Source: Bacteroidales bacterium
GTDB taxonomy: Bacteria; Bacteroidota; Bacteroidia; Bacteroidales; ML635J-15
Direction: 5' to 3'
Length of the DNA: 64,000 nt
NCBI GenBank assembly: GCA_017551515.1
Contig: JAFZLK010000022.1
Span: 1 to 64,000, forward strand
A program made the translations under genes and the position numbers. A model generated the notes under the pieces. It saw only the letters and a program-made list of their open reading frames with translations. It was not told the origin of the DNA and ran no database searches. Below, in pieces: positions 16,492 to 25,500 of this stretch (positions are counted from its first letter, which is position 1; each line of letters begins with the position of its first letter).

Positions 16492-19221
16492 ATGAGTAAA
16501 GTAAAGTATGTTTACACCTTTGGTGGAAAGACTGCCGAAGGTAAAGCCGACATGAAAAACTTGTTGGGCGGCAAAGGTGCCAACCTTGCCGAAATGTGTT
16601 TGCTGGGACTTCCTGTTCCCGCTGGTTTGACAATCACAACTGAATGTTGTACAGCTTACTACGCAAACAATTGCAAGCTCCCCGACACATTGATGGAAGA
16701 TGTATGGGAAGGAATGAAGAATGTTGAAAACATCATGGGCATGAAATATGGCGACACCGAAAATCCTCTTTTGGTATCGTGCCGTTCGGGCGCTCGCAGC
16801 TCTATGCCTGGTATGATGGACACAGTATTGAATATTGGTCTGTGCTCAAAGACTATCCCCGGCCTCATAAAGAAGACCAACAACCCTCGTTTCGTTTACG
16901 ATTCATACCGTCGTCTCATTATGATGTACGCCGATGTCGTTATGGAAAAGGCTGAAGGCATTGAACCTGCTGACGGCAAGGGCATCCGCAAGATCCTCGA
17001 CGATATGCTCGATGAATTCAAGCACAACAAAGGATACAAGTCAGATACAGAAATCACCGCTGACGAACTCAAGCAACTTGCTGAAGAATTCAAGGTAAAG
17101 GTAAAAGAAGTTCTCGGAACTGAATTCCCGGATGACGCTCGCGCTCAGATGGAAGGCGGTATCAAGGCCGTTTTCAAGTCATGGAACGGAAAGAAGGCTA
17201 TCTCTTACCGTCGTATCGAAGGTATTCCAGATGACTGGGGTACAGCTGTAAACGTTCAGGCAATGGTATTCGGTAACATGGGCGACAACTCTGCAACAGG
17301 TGTTGCTTTCACCCGTAACCCAGCTACCGGCGACAACCAGTTCTACGGCGAATGGCTTATCAACGCTCAGGGCGAAGACGTTGTTGCAGGTATCCGCACC
17401 CCGAACCCACTGAACGATGACACAAAGAACGAACAGAACAAGCACATGAAGTCGATGCAGGAACTCATGCCTCAGACCTACAAGGAACTCTGCGACATCC
17501 GCGACATCCTCGAAAAGAGCTTCCACGATATGCTTGACATCGAATTCACAATTCAGGACGGAAAACTCTATATGCTCCAGTGCCGTGTTGGTAAGAGAAC
17601 AGGTGTTGCAGCTCTCACAATGGCTCTCGATATGCTTCACGAAGGCCTTATCGACGAGAAGGAAGTTGTAATGCGCCTCACTCCTGCTCAACTCGATGAA
17701 CTCCTCCACCCGATTCTCGATGCTGCTGACGAAAAGAAGCACACCGTAATCGCTAAGGGTCTGCCAGCTGGTCCTGGTGGTGCAGTTGGAAAGGTTGCCC
17801 TCACAAGCGAAAAGGCAATGGAATACAACAAGGCAAAGGTTAAATGCGTTCTCGTAAGAGAAGAAACCAACCCTGAAGACGTTGAAGGTATGCGTGCTGC
17901 TGACGGTATCCTTACCGCTCGCGGTGGTATGACTTCACACGCTGCTCTTGTTGCTCGTGGATGGGGTAAGTGCTGCATCGTAGGTTGCGAAGATGTAAAG
18001 ATCGACTTCAAGAAGAACGAAGTTCACATTGGCGACAAGACCTTCAAGGAAGGCGACCTCCTCAGCCTCAATGGTTCGAAGGGTTGGGTTTACGCCGAAG
18101 AAGTAAAGATGATCGACGCTACCGAAAATCCTCTCTTCCAGGAATTCATGAAGCTCGTTGACAAATACAGAACTATGGGTGTTCGCACCAATGCCGACAA
18201 TCCAGAAGATGCACAGAACGCTATCAACTTCGGCGCTGAAGGTATCGGTTTGTTCCGTATCGAGCACATGTTCTACGGAAAGAACAGCGAAAAGCCGTTG
18301 GAAAAGCTCCGCAACATGATTCTTTCGAACACTACCGAAGAACGCGTTGCTGCTCTCAACGAACTCGAACCTTACATCAAGGAAGCTGCAAAGGGAACAT
18401 TGAAGGTTATGAACGGCAAGCCGTTGACATTCAGACTTATGGATCCGCCTCTGCACGAATTCGTACCTCATACCGAAGAAAAGCAGCGTGAAGTTGCAAA
18501 GGAACGCGGTATGGATTTGGCAGAACTCAAGAGCCGTATCGAAGCATTGCACGAAGTTAACCCGATGATGGGTCTGCGTGGTGTTCGTCTTGGTATCGTT
18601 TACCCGGAAATCACCGAAACTCAGTTCCGCGCTTTGTTCGAAGCTACAGCTGAACTTATGAAGGAAGGTTTCGATCCACATCTGGAAATCATGGTTCCAT
18701 TGACAATCAATGTTAAGGAATTGAAGCACCAGAAGGAAATCGCCAACAGAGTTAAGGCAGAAGTAGAAAAGAAGATGGGTGTTACAATCAACTACATGTA
18801 CGGAACAATGATTGAAATTCCGCGTGCTACTTTGGTTGCTGACCAGATTGCAGAAGTTGCAGAATTCTTCTCATTCGGAACCAACGACCTCACTCAGATG
18901 ACTTTAGGTTTCTCGCGTGATGATGTTAACGAAATCGTTCACACATACGTTGACAACAAGATTATCCCTGCCGACCCATTCAACACATTGGATCAGGAAG
19001 GCGTTGGTCAGCTTGTAAAGCTCGGCGTAGAACGCGGTCGTTCAACTCGCGAAAAGCTGAAAGTTGGTGTTTGTGGCGAACATGGTGGAGACCCAGCATC
19101 TGTTGAATTCTTCTACAAGGCAGGTATGACCTATGTATCATGCTCACCGTTCAGAGTTCCAGTTGCTCGTCTTGCTGCTGCACAGGCTGCAATCAAGAAC
19201 TGCAAATGCTCTTGCAAGTAA
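16492..19221 (+). CDS. ppdK: Pyruvate, phosphate dikinase
   Basis: 909 residues, full length. Interconverts pyruvate, ATP and phosphate with phosphoenolpyruvate, AMP and PPi; central to glycolysis or gluconeogenesis in many anaerobes. The N-terminal ATP-grasp domain starts with GGKGANLAEM. The swivelling domain has the phosphorylated His483 in TARGGMTSHAAL, and the C-terminal TIM barrel carries catalytic Cys861 in GVCGEHGGDP. Ends in a short Cys-rich tail (CKCSCK). Codon choice is strongly biased (AAG, GGT, CTC, GCT), as expected for a very highly expressed gene. Followed by a clear terminator. Confidence 0.98.
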   Translation: MSKVKYVYTFGGKTAEGKADMKNLLGGKGANLAEMCLLGLPVPAGLTITTECCTAYYANNCKLPDTLMEDVWEGMKNVENIMGMKYGDTENPLLVSCRSGARSSMPGMMDTVLNIGLCSKTIPGLIKKTNNPRFVYDSYRRLIMMYADVVMEKAEGIEPADGKGIRKILDDMLDEFKHNKGYKSDTEITADELKQLAEEFKVKVKEVLGTEFPDDARAQMEGGIKAVFKSWNGKKAISYRRIEGIPDDWGTAVNVQAMVFGNMGDNSATGVAFTRNPATGDNQFYGEWLINAQGEDVVAGIRTPNPLNDDTKNEQNKHMKSMQELMPQTYKELCDIRDILEKSFHDMLDIEFTIQDGKLYMLQCRVGKRTGVAALTMALDMLHEGLIDEKEVVMRLTPAQLDELLHPILDAADEKKHTVIAKGLPAGPGGAVGKVALTSEKAMEYNKAKVKCVLVREETNPEDVEGMRAADGILTARGGMTSHAALVARGWGKCCIVGCEDVKIDFKKNEVHIGDKTFKEGDLLSLNGSKGWVYAEEVKMIDATENPLFQEFMKLVDKYRTMGVRTNADNPEDAQNAINFGAEGIGLFRIEHMFYGKNSEKPLEKLRNMILSNTTEERVAALNELEPYIKEAAKGTLKVMNGKPLTFRLMDPPLHEFVPHTEEKQREVAKERGMDLAELKSRIEALHEVNPMMGLRGVRLGIVYPEITETQFRALFEATAELMKEGFDPHLEIMVPLTINVKELKHQKEIANRVKAEVEKKMGVTINYMYGTMIEIPRATLVADQIAEVAEFFSFGTNDLTQMTLGFSRDDVNEIVHTYVDNKIIPADPFNTLDQEGVGQLVKLGVERGRSTREKLKVGVCGEHGGDPASVEFFYKAGMTYVSCSPFRVPVARLAAAQAAIKNCKCSCK

Positions 19222-19243
19222 TTGAATCAACAAGAATAATTAA

Positions 19244-19275
19244 AATAGGGACAGGTTGCTGTCCCTATTTTTTTA
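19244..19275 (+). terminator. ppdK terminator
   Basis: AATAGGGACAG pairs perfectly with CTGTCCCTATT across the loop GTTG and is followed by a run of T residues. Confidence 0.92.
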
Positions 19276-19315
19276 TTAGGTATTGAGAAGCAAAGCCTTG
19301 CTTCTCAACAAAACA

Positions 19316-19440
19316 ACCTTTAGCTCGACAAAGCCAATTTCAAACAACCAGAAACAACCAGAAACATAGAAACAATTAGAAACAGGCTTCGCCCATGGAA
19401 CTTAGAAACAGCGAAGCTTGAAACGCCGCAGGCACAAAAA
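19316..19440. repeat. AGAAAC-type repeat locus 2
   Basis: Between the convergent ppdK and DUF3276 genes. Several (C/T)AGAAAC units (AACCAGAAAC, CATAGAAAC, TTAGAAAC) are interspersed with GCGAAGC and with GAAAC-GCCGCAGGC-AC. Non-coding. Confidence 0.7.
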
Positions 19441-19515
19441 AAAGCCGCTATTACACGGCAATAAAAAACGGCAGCAGTTTCACTGCCGAAATCAAACAAT
19501 AAAAGGGGACTTTAA

Positions 19516-19806
19516 CTATTGTTCCTCTTCCACTTCTGGAAACTCCGGCTCCACAAAGTAATCGGGCTTTTCTGCCTTCATAAAGGACATAACCTCGTCG
19601 TAAGCCTGAGTAAACTTGTAAAAATCTTCCTTGTACAGGAAAATCTTATGCTTCTCGAAACTACCATCTTGAATACGTCTGCTCTCTGTCATCACAAGGT
19701 AGTAGTCGCCATTCGCAGTTGCCTTTACATCAAAGAAATATGTTCTCTTTCCAATCTTTACTGATGTGGAATTTACAATCCTTCTATCTTTCTCAATCGC
19801 ATCCAT
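19516..19806 (-). CDS. PUR-like nucleic-acid-binding protein (DUF3276)
   Basis: 96 residues. A single PUR-type repeat: RTYFFDVKATANGDYYLVMTESR followed by a helix ending in FKYEDFYKF-like sequence (LYKEDFYKFTQAYDEVM) and an acidic tail (EFPEVEEEQ). The family occurs across Bacteroidetes and resembles eukaryotic Pur-alpha single-stranded nucleic-acid-binding domains. Likely cytoplasmic and monocistronic. Confidence 0.85.
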   Translation of the reverse strand: MDAIEKDRRIVNSTSVKIGKRTYFFDVKATANGDYYLVMTESRRIQDGSFEKHKIFLYKEDFYKFTQAYDEVMSFMKAEKPDYFVEPEFPEVEEEQ

Positions 19807-19929
19807 AACTAAAATTTTGTCGGGACAAATTTAGACAAATAACTTGATAATGCAAATTTAATCTTAAAAATTAACAAGAAAAAGTGAAATTAATACTCAA
19901 AAAGATTATGCACTTATTAATAGAATAAC

Positions 19930-19937
19930 TAAATTTG
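19930..19937 (+). promoter_or_regulatory. -7 box for the nusB operon
   Basis: TAAATTTG matches TAnnTTTG, 23 bases before the nusB start codon. Confidence 0.45.
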
Positions 19938-19959
19938 CGCAAATAATTTTGCATTAACG

Positions 19960-20904
19960 ATGATTAGCAGAAGATTGGTTAGGATAAAAGCAGTTCAGAC
20001 ATATTACGCTTTTGTTCAAGGGAATTACGATGGTTCGCTGGAGAAAGTCTGGGAAGCTCTCGAAATGAGCATTGAAAAGTCATACGAACTTTTTGTGGAA
20101 ACTTTCTGCCTAATGGTGGCTATTGCCGACCATGCCGAATACAAGATAGAATTCAACCGCAACAAGTTGCTTCCAACCGAAGAAGACCTGAACCCAAACC
20201 GCAAATTCGTTGACAACCGAATTATACAGGCATTCCGCTCCGAACCTACCATAAAGAAATACATGGAGAACGCCAGCTCCAACTGGTCGGAACACTACGA
20301 GTTCGTAAGAGGAATCTTCAACAAGATGGCAAATTCGGAGTTCTACAAGAACTACATGGAAGACGAAAGCCATAGTCTAAAGCAGGATACAGACTTGATT
20401 TGCAAGATTATAAACAAATACCTCGTAGATAACGCTGACCTCGATGAAATACTCGAAACCGAAAGCATCTACTGGAACGATGACATCGAATTTGCACTCA
20501 GCAACCTGATACAGACAATAAAGAAGCTTAACGATGAAAACATAGACAAGTTCAGGCTTCCTCCTGTTTTCAAAAACGAAGAAGACCGCGAATTTGCACA
20601 CACTCTCATAAAAAGCACCTGCCTGTTCCGCCAGAAATTTGACGAGCTAATCGAAAAGAACCTGCAAAAATGGGAACTTCAGCGCATCGCATTCATGGAC
20701 AGGGTAATACTCCACCTCGCTCTATGCGAAATGACACAGTTCCCCGAACTTCCAATAAGAGTTACCATAAACGAATACATTGAAATCGCCAAGGGATACA
20801 GCACCGAAAAGAGCGGGACATTCGTCAACGGCATCCTCGACAGGATATACAACCAAAGCAAAAACGACAACACGCTTAACAAAATAGGCATGGGACTATT
20901 ATAG
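19960..20904 (+). CDS. nusB: Transcription antitermination factor NusB (long Bacteroidetes form)
   Basis: 314 residues, about twice the E. coli length. It begins MISRRLVRIKAVQTYYAF, and the canonical NusB fold is at the C terminus: RDREFAHTLI-like segment (EDREFAHTLIKSTC), WELQRIAFMDRVILHLALCEM, INEYIEIAKGYSTEKSGTFVNGILD. With NusE, NusB binds boxA of rRNA operons and supports antitermination. The N-terminal ~190 residues are an all-helical extension found in this phylum. First gene of a run with DUF1573, yajC, ybbR-like, coaE and TerB/DnaJ genes. Confidence 0.93.
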   Translation: MISRRLVRIKAVQTYYAFVQGNYDGSLEKVWEALEMSIEKSYELFVETFCLMVAIADHAEYKIEFNRNKLLPTEEDLNPNRKFVDNRIIQAFRSEPTIKKYMENASSNWSEHYEFVRGIFNKMANSEFYKNYMEDESHSLKQDTDLICKIINKYLVDNADLDEILETESIYWNDDIEFALSNLIQTIKKLNDENIDKFRLPPVFKNEEDREFAHTLIKSTCLFRQKFDELIEKNLQKWELQRIAFMDRVILHLALCEMTQFPELPIRVTINEYIEIAKGYSTEKSGTFVNGILDRIYNQSKNDNTLNKIGMGLL

Positions 20905-20935
20905 ATAATTTCGGGGCAACTAAATCAACGCTTAG

Positions 20936-21066
20936 CAACCAAAAAACACAGAAACTCAGAAACCTAGAAACACAGAAACCCAGAAACTTAGAAACTTAGA
21001 AACTTAGAAACTTAGAAACGCCGCAGGCATAGAAACTTAGAAACACAGAAACCAAGAAACTCATAG
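20936..21066. repeat. AGAAAC-type repeat locus 3
   Basis: The most regular locus: about 13 eight-base units (C/T)AGAAACN in direct tandem, with one GCCGCAGGC block in the middle that reads GAAAC-GCCGCAGGC-ATAGAAAC. It fills the space between nusB and the DUF1573 gene, both on the plus strand, and ends 3 bases before the next ATG. Confidence 0.85.
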
Positions 21067-21068
21067 AA

Positions 21069-21533
21069 ATGAAAAAATTATCAATCATACTAATCGTCAT
21101 AATGGCTTTCACCACAATATCGTGCAAGGAAACCCCGAAGACAGGTGGCGGTGAATACGGAATCGACAATCCCATTTCAGCCGACAATGTGGACGACTAC
21201 ACAAAGGCTAGTGATGGAATGCCAAAGATGGTATTCTCCGAAACAGAATACAACTTCGGCACAGTGATTCAAGGCGAAAAGGTGACGCACAAGTTCAAGT
21301 TTACAAACACTGGAGATGGAAACCTAGTGATTTCTAGTGTAAAGCCATCGTGCGGATGCACATCTCCCAAATGGACGCGTGAACCCGTTAGACCCGGCGA
21401 AGAAGGATATGTGGAACTAACTTTCGACAGTTCCAACAAGAACGGAATGCAAAACAAGAATGTGCGCATCTCCGCCAATACCGACCCAAACGAACATGTA
21501 CTATATATTAGGTGCGATGTCGTTGCAAAATAG
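21069..21533 (+). CDS. DUF1573 domain-containing lipoprotein
   Basis: 154 residues. Signal sequence with lipobox TISC (Cys19). The DUF1573 immunoglobulin-like domain spans ~55-150: FNFGTVIQGEKV-type start (YNFGTVIQGEKVTHKFKFTNTG), then VKPSCGCTSPKW and a beta-rich end VRISANTDP. The family is abundant in Bacteroidetes and of unknown function. Lies between nusB and yajC on the same strand; the array of 8-bp repeats directly precedes its start codon. Confidence 0.88.
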   Translation: MKKLSIILIVIMAFTTISCKETPKTGGGEYGIDNPISADNVDDYTKASDGMPKMVFSETEYNFGTVIQGEKVTHKFKFTNTGDGNLVISSVKPSCGCTSPKWTREPVRPGEEGYVELTFDSSNKNGMQNKNVRISANTDPNEHVLYIRCDVVAK

Positions 21534-21556
21534 TTAACTAATTTAAAATCATTTAT

Positions 21557-21916
21557 ATGCAAAACATGTTATTAATTTTATTACAGGACGCAGCACAGGA
21601 AGCTCCGAAGTCGAACATCTGGATGAATGTAATTTTCTGGGTACTGCTAATCGCAGTAATCTATTTCTTCATGATTAGACCAGCATCGAAGCGCAACAAG
21701 GAAGCACAAAAGTTCAAAGAAAGCCTCAAGAAGGGCAGCAAGGTAATAACCGCAGGCGGTGTTTACGGAATCATCGATGAACTCAGCGACACATACGTGC
21801 TTCTCGAAATTGCAAACGGCGTGAAAATCAAGATTGACAAGAACTCAATCGTAAGCTTCACCGAAGCCGAAAGCAAAGATGACAAGTCGGGCAACGAAGC
21901 ATCCGAAAAGAAATAG
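21557..21916 (+). CDS. yajC: Preprotein translocase subunit YajC
   Basis: 119 residues. One transmembrane helix (residues ~21-41) followed by the conserved FFMIRPASKRNKEAQKFKESL and a small beta domain with GSKVITAGGVYGIIDE. YajC accompanies SecDF-YidC at the Sec translocon. An acidic tail follows. 23 bases after the DUF1573 gene and 21 bases before the ybbR-like gene. Confidence 0.95.
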   Translation: MQNMLLILLQDAAQEAPKSNIWMNVIFWVLLIAVIYFFMIRPASKRNKEAQKFKESLKKGSKVITAGGVYGIIDELSDTYVLLEIANGVKIKIDKNSIVSFTEAESKDDKSGNEASEKK

Positions 21917-21937
21917 TCCTAATAATCACATCTTTGG

Positions 21938-22939
21938 ATGACAGAACAGCAGGAACCAAATAAGAAAGGGAATCCCGTTGTAAAGGTGGTCAATAACAGA
22001 AATTTTCTGGTATTCCTTGTTTTTGTTGTCCTGTCATTCTTCCTTTGGTTCCTCAACTACCTCAACAAGAACCTCACCAGCGACATAACCATAAAGTACA
22101 AGTTCAAAAACATCCCCAAGACAATAAGCAACGAGAGTTCTCACAGCGGAGAACTTTTTGTAACGGCATCGGGACAAGGATACAACCTTTTTCAGGAAAG
22201 CTTCAAGACGAGGAATATTCCGCTAAGCATTGACCTTGAAACAAAAGCACAAGATAGCCGTCCATTGCTGAAATATGCTAGCAGTAAGGGAAAAGCCTAC
22301 ATCATAACCAACGACCTTAGACCGCTAATTAGGAAAAAAGTAGGTGAAAAAATAAACCTCGGCGATATAAAACCCGACACAATCTTCTTCGACATCATAA
22401 ATGTAAAGGAGAAAAAAGTCCCCGTTGACATTTCAAACATCACATACAAGCTTATTGACGGACAAAGAATAACTAAGACAATGATTGTCCCCGACTCTGT
22501 AAGCATCATCGGAAAAATAGCAAGCATCGACAGCATTGTTTCAATTGGCGTTGAAGATGAGAACCTCGGTTTGCTAAAGGCAAAAAAACAATACAACCTT
22601 GTACTCGACATACCCGATGGCATAAGTGCATCACAATCAATTGTAAGCATTTCGCACGAAATTGGAATGTTTACAAAGGCAAGCAAACGCATAAAAATAA
22701 AGGCAGTCAACTTTCCTCCAGAATATTCGTGCACGATTCTACCTCAATATGTTGATGTGAACTACCTTGTACAGCTTTCACACTACAACAATGTACAGGA
22801 ATACAATTTCACAGCCACTGCCGATTATCAGAACGCTAAAGGTAACATCATCGAAATCAAAGTTCTGTCAAACGACGGCAAAGTACAAATACTACGAAGC
22901 GCACCCGAAACCTGCAGCTTTATACTCGAAAAGAAATGA
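21938..22939 (+). CDS. YbbR/CdaR-like membrane-anchored protein
   Basis: 333 residues. One N-terminal transmembrane helix (~22-42, VFLVFVVLSFFLWFLNYLNK) and a periplasmic part of YbbR-like repeats (FKNIPKTIS, VPVDISNITYKL, IPDGISASQS). In Firmicutes the family regulates diadenylate cyclase CdaA; in Bacteroidetes the role is unknown. Its stop overlaps the coaE start by 4 bases. Confidence 0.75.
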   Translation: MTEQQEPNKKGNPVVKVVNNRNFLVFLVFVVLSFFLWFLNYLNKNLTSDITIKYKFKNIPKTISNESSHSGELFVTASGQGYNLFQESFKTRNIPLSIDLETKAQDSRPLLKYASSKGKAYIITNDLRPLIRKKVGEKINLGDIKPDTIFFDIINVKEKKVPVDISNITYKLIDGQRITKTMIVPDSVSIIGKIASIDSIVSIGVEDENLGLLKAKKQYNLVLDIPDGISASQSIVSISHEIGMFTKASKRIKIKAVNFPPEYSCTILPQYVDVNYLVQLSHYNNVQEYNFTATADYQNAKGNIIEIKVLSNDGKVQILRSAPETCSFILEKK

Positions 22940-23511
22940 TTAGCATCGGCATAACAGGAATCATAGGTTCGGGGAAATCCATGCTAAGTCAGGTTTTCCG
23001 CTCAATGGATATACCAGTATATGATGCCGATAGCAGAGCAAAATCGCTGATGAACAACGATTTTATTATACGGGCAAAGCTAATCCTTGAATTTGGTGAC
23101 GACACATACATCAATGGAACAATCAACAAGGAATATCTCAGGAAAATAGTTTTCGGAAGCGAAGAAAACAGGAAAACTGTAAATTCAATAGTTCATCCTG
23201 CAGTAAAGAAAGACTTCATTGATTGGAGAAATGCACAGAACTCCAATATAGTAGCAATCGAATCGGCAATAATATTTGATGCAAAACTCGAAGACATTCT
23301 CGACAGAATAATTTTCGTTGAAGCGCCAGAAGAAATCCTTGTAAAAAGAATTTGCTTGCGTGACAATGTTTCGGAAGAAATCGCACTTCAAAAAATAAGA
23401 ATGCAAAAGGAAAATTCCGGCCGTGAAAGATGCAATGCTATCTTCATAAACGACAGGAACCATTCGTTAATAGAACAAACAGAAACATACATTAACAATC
23501 TAAAACACTGA
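22936..23511 (+). CDS. coaE: Dephospho-CoA kinase
   Basis: 191 residues. Phosphorylates the 3'-hydroxyl of dephospho-CoA, the last step of CoA synthesis. P-loop GIIGSGKS is at ~8-15; YDADSRAK follows (usual CoaE YDAD), and VVEAPEE-like FVEAPEEILVKRI and KIRMQ mark the lid and C terminus. Starts in a 4-base overlap with the ybbR-like gene; the TerB/DnaJ gene begins 5 bases after its stop. Confidence 0.95.
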   Translation: MISIGITGIIGSGKSMLSQVFRSMDIPVYDADSRAKSLMNNDFIIRAKLILEFGDDTYINGTINKEYLRKIVFGSEENRKTVNSIVHPAVKKDFIDWRNAQNSNIVAIESAIIFDAKLEDILDRIIFVEAPEEILVKRICLRDNVSEEIALQKIRMQKENSGRERCNAIFINDRNHSLIEQTETYINNLKH

Positions 23512-23516
23512 CAATC

Positions 23517-24257
23517 ATGGGAAAATGGAAATGGATACTTGGTGGCTTGACATGGGTACTTACCGGTCCTCTTGGCGGACTTATTGGCTTCTTCATCGGT
23601 TCGGCAATTGACGGACTAAGCGGTTCATCCGATAACGAACAAGTGAAACCTAGCAATAGGACAAGGCGCACCGAAAAGGGAGACTTCATGGTGGTACTGC
23701 TCACTCTTTCGGCAGCAGTTATGAAAGCCGACAACATTGTAAAGAAGAGCGAACTTGAATATGTAAAAGCTTTCCTCGTTCAGAACTTTGGTAAGGAAAA
23801 GACGCTCAAGGCATTGCAACTGCTAAAACCAATGCTGAACGCAGAAATTCCACTCGATGATGTTTGCCGGCAGATAAGGTACAACATGAACAACTCGCTG
23901 AAGTTGCAACTTCTGCACTATCTTTTCGGCATCGCTAACGCCGACAACGAAATTGTAAAGGAAGAACTTGATGTTTTAAAACGCATTGCAACAGGAATCG
24001 GCATCAGCGATTACGACTACAACTCCATAAAGTCGATGTTCATTGTTGTAGGCAAAGATTCTGATTACGAAATACTTGGAATTACAAAGGATGCAACAAA
24101 CGAAGAAGTTAAGAAGGCATACAAGAAGATGGCTATGAAGCACCATCCCGACAAGGTTGCAGGCATGGGCGAAGAAGTCACACGCAAGGCAACCGAGAAA
24201 TTCCAAGCTATAAACGAAGCCTACGAAAGGATAAAGAAGGAAAGAAATATGGCTTAA
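23517..24257 (+). CDS. TerB-DnaJ domain protein (DjlA-like)
   Basis: 246 residues in three parts: a Gly-rich hydrophobic N terminus (~6-32) that probably inserts in the membrane; a TerB-like helical domain (~55-170) with LSAAVMKADNIVKKSELEYV and FGIANADNEIVKEE; and a C-terminal J domain (~181-246) with the HPD tripeptide at 210-212. This layout is that of DjlA, a membrane co-chaperone of DnaK. Last gene of the nusB-coaE run. Confidence 0.85.
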   Translation: MGKWKWILGGLTWVLTGPLGGLIGFFIGSAIDGLSGSSDNEQVKPSNRTRRTEKGDFMVVLLTLSAAVMKADNIVKKSELEYVKAFLVQNFGKEKTLKALQLLKPMLNAEIPLDDVCRQIRYNMNNSLKLQLLHYLFGIANADNEIVKEELDVLKRIATGIGISDYDYNSIKSMFIVVGKDSDYEILGITKDATNEEVKKAYKKMAMKHHPDKVAGMGEEVTRKATEKFQAINEAYERIKKERNMA

Positions 24258-24261
24258 GCCG

Positions 24262-25335
24262 TCACTTTTTCTTCTTTTTTGGATTTTTTTGGACGCCAAC
24301 ATCTTTACGTCCACGCTTTACAGTCTCACTGGTACGCAAACGTTCTGCATTATCTTCACTCATCAAAACTTCATCTTCCTCAAATTCTGGCTCTCCTTTC
24401 TTACGCTTACCCGCATTGGGATTGTCAACAGGCTTACCGCCATATATGATGTTTTCGTACTTTATCGGACTTCCCCTAAAACTATTTTCGTGGAAAACTA
24501 CATCCTTAACTTTCCCCACCCTACTTGTATTGCAGATAACAGTATCCAAAGCCTTGCACTCAGCAAAGGCATCAGCCGAAACCACCGTCCTCACCGACGA
24601 CTCGACAAGCTTTGAAAATCCTACCATCTTTAGACTTCGACACGACATAAAAGCACCTTCCCCGACATTTCGCACCTGGTCATACAACAAAACCAACGAC
24701 AATGCCCAACAGTTTGCAAAAGCCTCCTTGCCAATAGTCCGCACAGTCTTCGAAAAACGCACTGTTGTCAAAGACTTGCAACCTTCGAAAGCGTATGCAC
24801 CAATATCCTTTAGTCCATTTGGCAAAACAATGGACATTAGTCCACTTGCTCGAAACGCGCCATTGCTTATCGAAGTCAAGCCATTCGACAAGTAATAATT
24901 CCTTAAGTTAGTACAATTGCGGAAACAATCTGGTCCAAGACGCTTGATATTATCAAGAACTCTAACTACCGACAAATTAACACACCATCGGAATGCACTG
25001 CTGTCAATTATCTCAACTTCGTTCGGAATCGTAACGCAGGTAATGTTCCGACAACCATAAAATGCCTTGCTTCCTATCCTCTTAACTGGGTAATCTTTCC
25101 CATTTATTTTGATTTTACCAGCAATATCAACCTTTGTCGGCGTTTCGTCATTATAATTCACATCTACATAAATTGATTTCTGCCCATCATCAAAAGCATA
25201 CCTTATACCCCTGTAAATAAAATGCATTTGCAACGAATCGACAAACACAACATCGCCCACACTCGCCTGTGACATACTCTCAATAGCACACAACAGCGAC
25301 AATGATAATATAAACAAGAAACGCTTCATTTTCAA
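24262..25335 (-). CDS. Leucine-rich-repeat (BspA-like) exported protein
   Basis: 357 residues with a signal peptide ending around IESMSQA. Residues ~90-290 carry BspA-type LRRs (about 23 residues each): KRIGSKAFYGCRNITCVTIP, DSSAFRWCVNLSVVRVLDN, GAYAFEGCKSLTTVRFSKT, GKEAFANCWALSLVLLYDQ and more. The tail is charged, ends in Lys-rich KKKKK and has no sorting domain I recognise. BspA-like proteins bind host proteins or matrix in oral and gut bacteria, but that is not demonstrable here. Convergent with the TerB/DnaJ gene. Confidence 0.88.
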   Translation of the reverse strand: MKMKRFLFILSLSLLCAIESMSQASVGDVVFVDSLQMHFIYRGIRYAFDDGQKSIYVDVNYNDETPTKVDIAGKIKINGKDYPVKRIGSKAFYGCRNITCVTIPNEVEIIDSSAFRWCVNLSVVRVLDNIKRLGPDCFRNCTNLRNYYLSNGLTSISNGAFRASGLMSIVLPNGLKDIGAYAFEGCKSLTTVRFSKTVRTIGKEAFANCWALSLVLLYDQVRNVGEGAFMSCRSLKMVGFSKLVESSVRTVVSADAFAECKALDTVICNTSRVGKVKDVVFHENSFRGSPIKYENIIYGGKPVDNPNAGKRKKGEPEFEEDEVLMSEDNAERLRTSETVKRGRKDVGVQKNPKKKKK

Positions 25336-25471
25336 AATTTTTAGGCAAAGTTAAGAAACATAATGGAAAAAACATAATGCACACCGACATTTTGCTGTTT
25401 AGTGCTGAGAACCCAACATTGTGCTGTTGACAAAAAAAAGCGAACAGATTCACAAGTGAATAATATATAGG

Positions 25472-25479
25472 TATCTTTG
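25472..25479 (+). promoter_or_regulatory. -7 box for the Ldh-family gene
   Basis: TATCTTTG, 22 bases before the ATG at 25501. Its position makes the TTG-initiated upstream extension of the frame untenable. Confidence 0.45.
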
Positions 25480-25500
25480 TCAAAAAATATTTTATTAGAA